Of a stretch of DNA of 64,000 nt, positions 61,048 to 64,000 are shown in pieces. The stretch spans positions 744,001 through 808,000 of the forward strand of contig JWTM01000424.1 of assembly GCA_001749745.1 (NCBI GenBank), read 5' to 3'. The stretch's first letter is position 1; every line of letters starts with the position of its first letter. The notes below the pieces were generated by a model that searched no databases, had not been told where the DNA came from, and saw nothing but the letters and a program-made list of their open reading frames with translations. The DNA is from Candidatus Marispirochaeta associata (GTDB lineage Bacteria; Spirochaetota; Spirochaetia; JC444; Marispirochaetaceae). Position numbers and translations under genes: made by a program.

Positions 61048-63261
61048 ATGCTTTCCCTCAACCGGCTAAAACAGGCCCAGCGGGATTACCGCTTTTTCGT
61101 CGCCTTCAATGTGGTCTCCTTCAGTTTCATGACCGGCAATATCATCTTCCTCTATGCCATGCGACTGGGGGCGGGGACCCGATTGATCGGCTTTCTCTCC
61201 GCTCTGGGATCGATTACCTTCATCTTCAGCCTCCTGGGGCGACGGATTATCCGTTATCTTGGGATCGTTAAGACCAGGGGCTACTTCTGGCTGGGCCGTT
61301 ATCTGATTATGATTCCGGTGTTGATCACGCTGATACCCTCCGTGCGCGGCAATGCTCTCCTCTCTTTAACGATTGTTACCGGCGGTTATCTCGGTTTCAA
61401 CATGCTCAAAGGGATCGCCCTGGCCGCGGCAAAGCCGATTCTGGGGTATATCTCCCGGGCTGCCGATCGGGCGGCCTTTGTGGCCGGGAACAATTCGATC
61501 ACCTTCATCGGTCAGATCGTGACCGGCCTTACTATGGCCTTTCTCTTAGGGGAGGAGAGCCCGCTCTATATGTACGGTCTTTTCATCGCCGCCGGGATTA
61601 GCGCTGGGGTAGTGGCCTCCCGATTCTCCCTCAAGCTTCCCGAGCCGGAATCGGAGTCGCCGGTGGCGGAGGTTTCGCTCTTAGGGAGCGTTCGCGAGGC
61701 GGTGAAGCGGCCTGAGTTTAGTCGACTGGTACTCTTGGTGATGCTCAGTAATATCGCCATCGGGATGGCCATGGGTTTCATCGTCGTCTACGCCAAGACG
61801 GTATACGCTCAGCCCGATAACCTGGTGGTCTTCTTTACCGTGGCCGGCGCCGTCGGCGCCCTGGGGATGGCGGGACTCTCCCGCTTTTTGACCGATAGGA
61901 TCGGTTCCAAGCCGATGTACTTCCTCTTCAACGGATTGAGGATTCTGATCCTGATACCGGTAATCTGGGCTCCCCGCTTCGAGGATCCGCGCAGCTCTCT
62001 GCTCTTTTTGTTGGGGGTCTTCTTTATGCACCAGATGACTACCTGGGGTATCCACTCCACGGCGGACCTCTATTTCTTCGCCACCACCAAGGCTAAGGAC
62101 CGGGTCGATTTAGGGATAGTCTTCAACATAACCCGGGGGCTCTTCGGCATGATCGGTTCCTTGGGAGGCGGTTTTCTCCTCGGCTGGCTGCAGGGGATCT
62201 ACGGGCCTGGCGATCTATTGACTCCCTTCCGCATCCATTTTGCCATATCCGCCCTCTTTCTGCTCGCTAATCTGCCCCTGATCGCCAGATTACCGGACGT
62301 CAGCGACTACTCCATCATTGACCTGTTGAGTATTATCTTCTCGCCCCGGGATCTCAAGGCGATCTACTATCTAAATAAGCTGGAAAAGAGCTCTTCATCG
62401 GAGGAGGAGCGGACCATTATCTCGGCAATGGGGAGTAATCGCAGTCCCATTTCCGAGGGAGAGCTCAAACGGCGCCTTGAATCTCCCGATTTCTTTGTAC
62501 GCATGGAAGCCTTGAACGGTTTGAAGAGCCTCCCCGGCGACTTGGAGACGGTTCAGCTTCTGATAGAGGAGATCCGTAACCACCCATATACCACCGCTCA
62601 TGTGGCGGCCCGGGCTCTGGCCGACTGTTTGAACGGGAGTACTGCGCTTGCAGATAAGTTGCACCGGGAGGCGATAGCCGTCTTACGGGAAGCCCTCGAC
62701 TCTGAGGATTACCTCCTGAAGAGCAAGGCCGCGCTCTCTTTGGCGGAACTTGGCGAGGACGAAGCGGAGGAGAGGATTCTAGAGATTCTGGAGAATACCG
62801 AGAATCCCCGGGAGATCATCTATACCGTCAAGGCTCTGGAAACCCTGAGGTCTTCGACGGCGCTGCCCACTATCCTCTCTAGAATCGGGACCAGCGCCTA
62901 CCCCTATCTCGCCGACGACCTTACATTGAGCGCCGCGGGGATACTGGGTATGGGGGAGTGGTTTTATCCTCATTTCATGGGCTTTCGCCAAAAACCGAAA
63001 CGGGGATTGAGCTCCTTGAAGCAAGCTGTGGATGATGAGAAGTTCGCCGCTATGCTCGACCCGCTCTTCTCGAACTTCGGCGAAGACCATTTCGGTCGGG
63101 AGTATCGAGAGAGCTTGACCTCCGAATGCGACCCAGTTATGAAGCATCTTGCTGCAGGCCTTAACGGCTACGCCGACCATCCGTCGGTACGATTCTTGGC
63201 CTTAGGATATCTGGTTTTTCAGGAAGTAATGGTGAAAAGAGATCCGGCTTCCCGATCTTGA
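61048..63261 (+). CDS. MFS transporter fused to C-terminal HEAT repeats
   Basis: 737 aa. The first about 430 residues form a 12-helix MFS permease (FFVAFNVVSFSFMTGNIIFLYAM; VLLVMLSNIAIGMAMGFIVVYA; GLFGMIGSLGGGFLLG). A cytoplasmic linker (about 430-470) leads to alpha-helical HEAT/PBS-lyase-type repeats (about 475-620: FFVRMEALNGLKSL, AAALSLAELGED-like units, IIYTVKALETLRS). A further helical tail follows. The fusion of a transporter with a HEAT scaffold suggests protein partners control it. The substrate is unknown. A terminator overlaps its end. Confidence 0.8.
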   Translation: MLSLNRLKQAQRDYRFFVAFNVVSFSFMTGNIIFLYAMRLGAGTRLIGFLSALGSITFIFSLLGRRIIRYLGIVKTRGYFWLGRYLIMIPVLITLIPSVRGNALLSLTIVTGGYLGFNMLKGIALAAAKPILGYISRAADRAAFVAGNNSITFIGQIVTGLTMAFLLGEESPLYMYGLFIAAGISAGVVASRFSLKLPEPESESPVAEVSLLGSVREAVKRPEFSRLVLLVMLSNIAIGMAMGFIVVYAKTVYAQPDNLVVFFTVAGAVGALGMAGLSRFLTDRIGSKPMYFLFNGLRILILIPVIWAPRFEDPRSSLLFLLGVFFMHQMTTWGIHSTADLYFFATTKAKDRVDLGIVFNITRGLFGMIGSLGGGFLLGWLQGIYGPGDLLTPFRIHFAISALFLLANLPLIARLPDVSDYSIIDLLSIIFSPRDLKAIYYLNKLEKSSSSEEERTIISAMGSNRSPISEGELKRRLESPDFFVRMEALNGLKSLPGDLETVQLLIEEIRNHPYTTAHVAARALADCLNGSTALADKLHREAIAVLREALDSEDYLLKSKAALSLAELGEDEAEERILEILENTENPREIIYTVKALETLRSSTALPTILSRIGTSAYPYLADDLTLSAAGILGMGEWFYPHFMGFRQKPKRGLSSLKQAVDDEKFAAMLDPLFSNFGEDHFGREYRESLTSECDPVMKHLAAGLNGYADHPSVRFLALGYLVFQEVMVKRDPASRS

Positions 63262-63290
63262 ATGTGGAAGCCGGACTCTATTCTATTTTA
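63244..63290 (+). terminator. Rho-independent terminator overlapping the MFS-HEAT stop
   Basis: Stem CCGGCTTCC (63244-63252) and GGAAGCCGG (63266-63274), 9 bp perfect, 13-base loop, followed by a T-rich actctattctatttta. The left arm lies in the last codons of the gene. Confidence 0.8.
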
Positions 63291-63825
63291 TCTCCGGGAT
63301 ACTCGGCCGGAATGAGCTGTAGTCGGGAATCTGGAATCCTGAGGGGAACTCCGATCGGGAGTAGGGTTTCCAGATCTGATTGCGACCGATAAAGGCTATT
63401 TTTCCGCGAACGGTAAGGTCGTTGCCCTCTTTCCAGACGGCGGCGCCGTAGATCTTCGGTTCCTTCTCTTCGGCATCACCGGGATCCATAATGTTGCCCC
63501 CCAGCCATTGATCCTTGCGGCGGTTATATTCCAGGCCCCAGAAGATATCGAGACCGGCGAATGGCGGTTCTCCCTCCAAGTAGGGGCTCCGCTTTTCCTG
63601 CTTGTAGATGTCGTCCGCCACGGTCCGTCCGTCCTCTTCGTAGATCAATACAACCCGCCCGTGAAGCTGATCGTTGTAGGTGTAGATGGCTACCACGGAC
63701 TTCGGCAATCCTGTCTCGTCGTCGATGGTCTTCCAGAAGCCGGTAACATCCTTCTCGGCAAACAGGGCCATGCTCATGCAGAGAAGCATCAGGACTATAA
63801 CCGGAATACGTATACTCTTCATCAT
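63283..63825 (-). CDS. DUF2147 exported protein
   Basis: 180 aa from ATG 63825, with AGGAG 6 bases upstream. It has a signal peptide (about 1-23, ending A-L-F-A). The mature protein is the DUF2147 domain: DVTGFWKTIDDETGLPKSVVAIY (about 25-47), LHGRVV, and the YNRRKDQWLGGNIMDPGDAEEK segment with a G-N-I-M-D-P block. It is lipocalin-like, probably periplasmic; the ligand is unknown. It runs convergent with the MFS-HEAT gene. Confidence 0.9.
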   Translation of the reverse strand: MMKSIRIPVIVLMLLCMSMALFAEKDVTGFWKTIDDETGLPKSVVAIYTYNDQLHGRVVLIYEEDGRTVADDIYKQEKRSPYLEGEPPFAGLDIFWGLEYNRRKDQWLGGNIMDPGDAEEKEPKIYGAAVWKEGNDLTVRGKIAFIGRNQIWKPYSRSEFPSGFQIPDYSSFRPSIPEIK

Positions 63826-63873
63826 TCAATACTCCTATAAAAAGTCAACCGTGAGCCGTAAGACTCACACTGT

Positions 63874-64000
63874 CTAAGCGGCATTGAATGCTGCCGCACG
63901 CATTTCCCGCGCCTTGCGGCGCATCTCTGAATCAGTCATCCGAAGCGGATCAAACGGTTCGCTTTTGGTCAGCATATGCCAGATGATCTCACTCAAAAGC
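63874..64000 (-). CDS. C-terminus of a probable IS110-type transposase (partial)
   Basis: The frame enters from the right edge and ends at a TAG (63876-63874). The visible 41 residues read LLSEIIWHMLTKSEPFDP..., then a basic helical tail ending AAAFNAA. The I-I-W-H-M-L-T-x-x-E-P-F/Y segment is typical of the end of IS110/IS116/IS902 transposases. A 5-bp hairpin (63851-63868) follows the stop. The element's other end lies outside the window, so intactness cannot be judged. Confidence 0.55.
   Translation of the reverse strand, partial: LLSEIIWHMLTKSEPFDPLRMTDSEMRRKAREMRAAAFNAA

Overview
The window is a gene-dense, high-GC bacterial chromosome segment with little selfish DNA. It has no rRNA, tRNA or CRISPR that I can see. 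The gene set best fits a free-living, saline-adapted anaerobe or facultative anaerobe of the Spirochaetota, though this is inference from gene content and not proof. The pointers are an outer membrane (beta-barrels ending in aromatic residues, an OmpA-domain protein), a Bdr-like hendecad coiled-coil protein with a C-terminal membrane anchor, a PreP-type M16C protease, a deoxynucleoside kinase, and two likely compatible-solute routes: a mannosylglucosylglycerate synthase-like GT4, and AblA/AblB for N-epsilon-acetyl-beta-lysine.

Layout. 1-1446: tail of a sugar ABC permease followed by a GH32 beta-fructosidase. 1443-8293: GT4, an OmpA-like envelope protein, a PAS/HD-GYP c-di-GMP protein, a fused PyrF-PyrE and an MscS channel. 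8299-12119: an IscR-like Rrf2 regulator, an RsmC/RlmG-type methyltransferase, EF-P and its modifying enzyme EpmA. 12234-14230: the hendecad protein and a mosaic-looking outer-membrane protein. 14180-14606: a non-coding stretch with a large hairpin. 14607-20305: Tex, an exported rhodanese whose start is buried in a perfect hairpin, and an M16C protease. 20316-24903: a hydroxyacid dehydrogenase, a binding lipoprotein plus orphan histidine kinase, and a formylglycine-generating enzyme. 25015-27774: a cobalamin salvage region with promoter, B12 riboswitch, Shine-Dalgarno-masking hairpin and BtuF-like protein on one strand, and YihY plus CbiZ on the other. 27928-31739: a CreBCD-like two-component system with a candidate cre-tag in front of creD. 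31742-36388: an operon of ROK sugar kinase, Ppx/GppA and polyphosphate kinase.

36502-48602 is mostly metabolic and redox genes: nitroreductases, KDPG aldolase with an IclR regulator, a diguanylate cyclase, an AlaX editing protein, an FAD dehydrogenase, a glutaredoxin-like protein, a deoxynucleoside kinase, an FNR-like flavoprotein and lipoyl synthase. 48599-56631 holds a TPR protein, a polyferredoxin/DUF362 pair, an acyl-CoA dehydrogenase, a CsgG-like/beta-barrel fusion, a MutS-family ATPase and LapA. 56714-60906 holds an SprA-like metalloprotease, the ablBA operon and MnmA. The end carries an MFS-HEAT fusion, a DUF2147 protein and the C-terminus of a probable IS110-type transposase cut by the window edge.

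Several genes read as working sets: EF-P with EpmA; riboswitch, BtuF and CbiZ for corrinoid salvage; CreB, CreC and CreD; Ppk, Ppx and the ROK kinase; AblA with AblB. No obvious new defence or mobile system is present. The least explained items are the envelope protein with an Hsp70 substrate-binding-like domain, the CsgG-barrel fusion, the MFS-HEAT fusion, the internally Tat-tagged polyferredoxin, the Cys-rich protein with a probably leaderless mRNA, and the 22-bp inverted repeat at 14307-14368.
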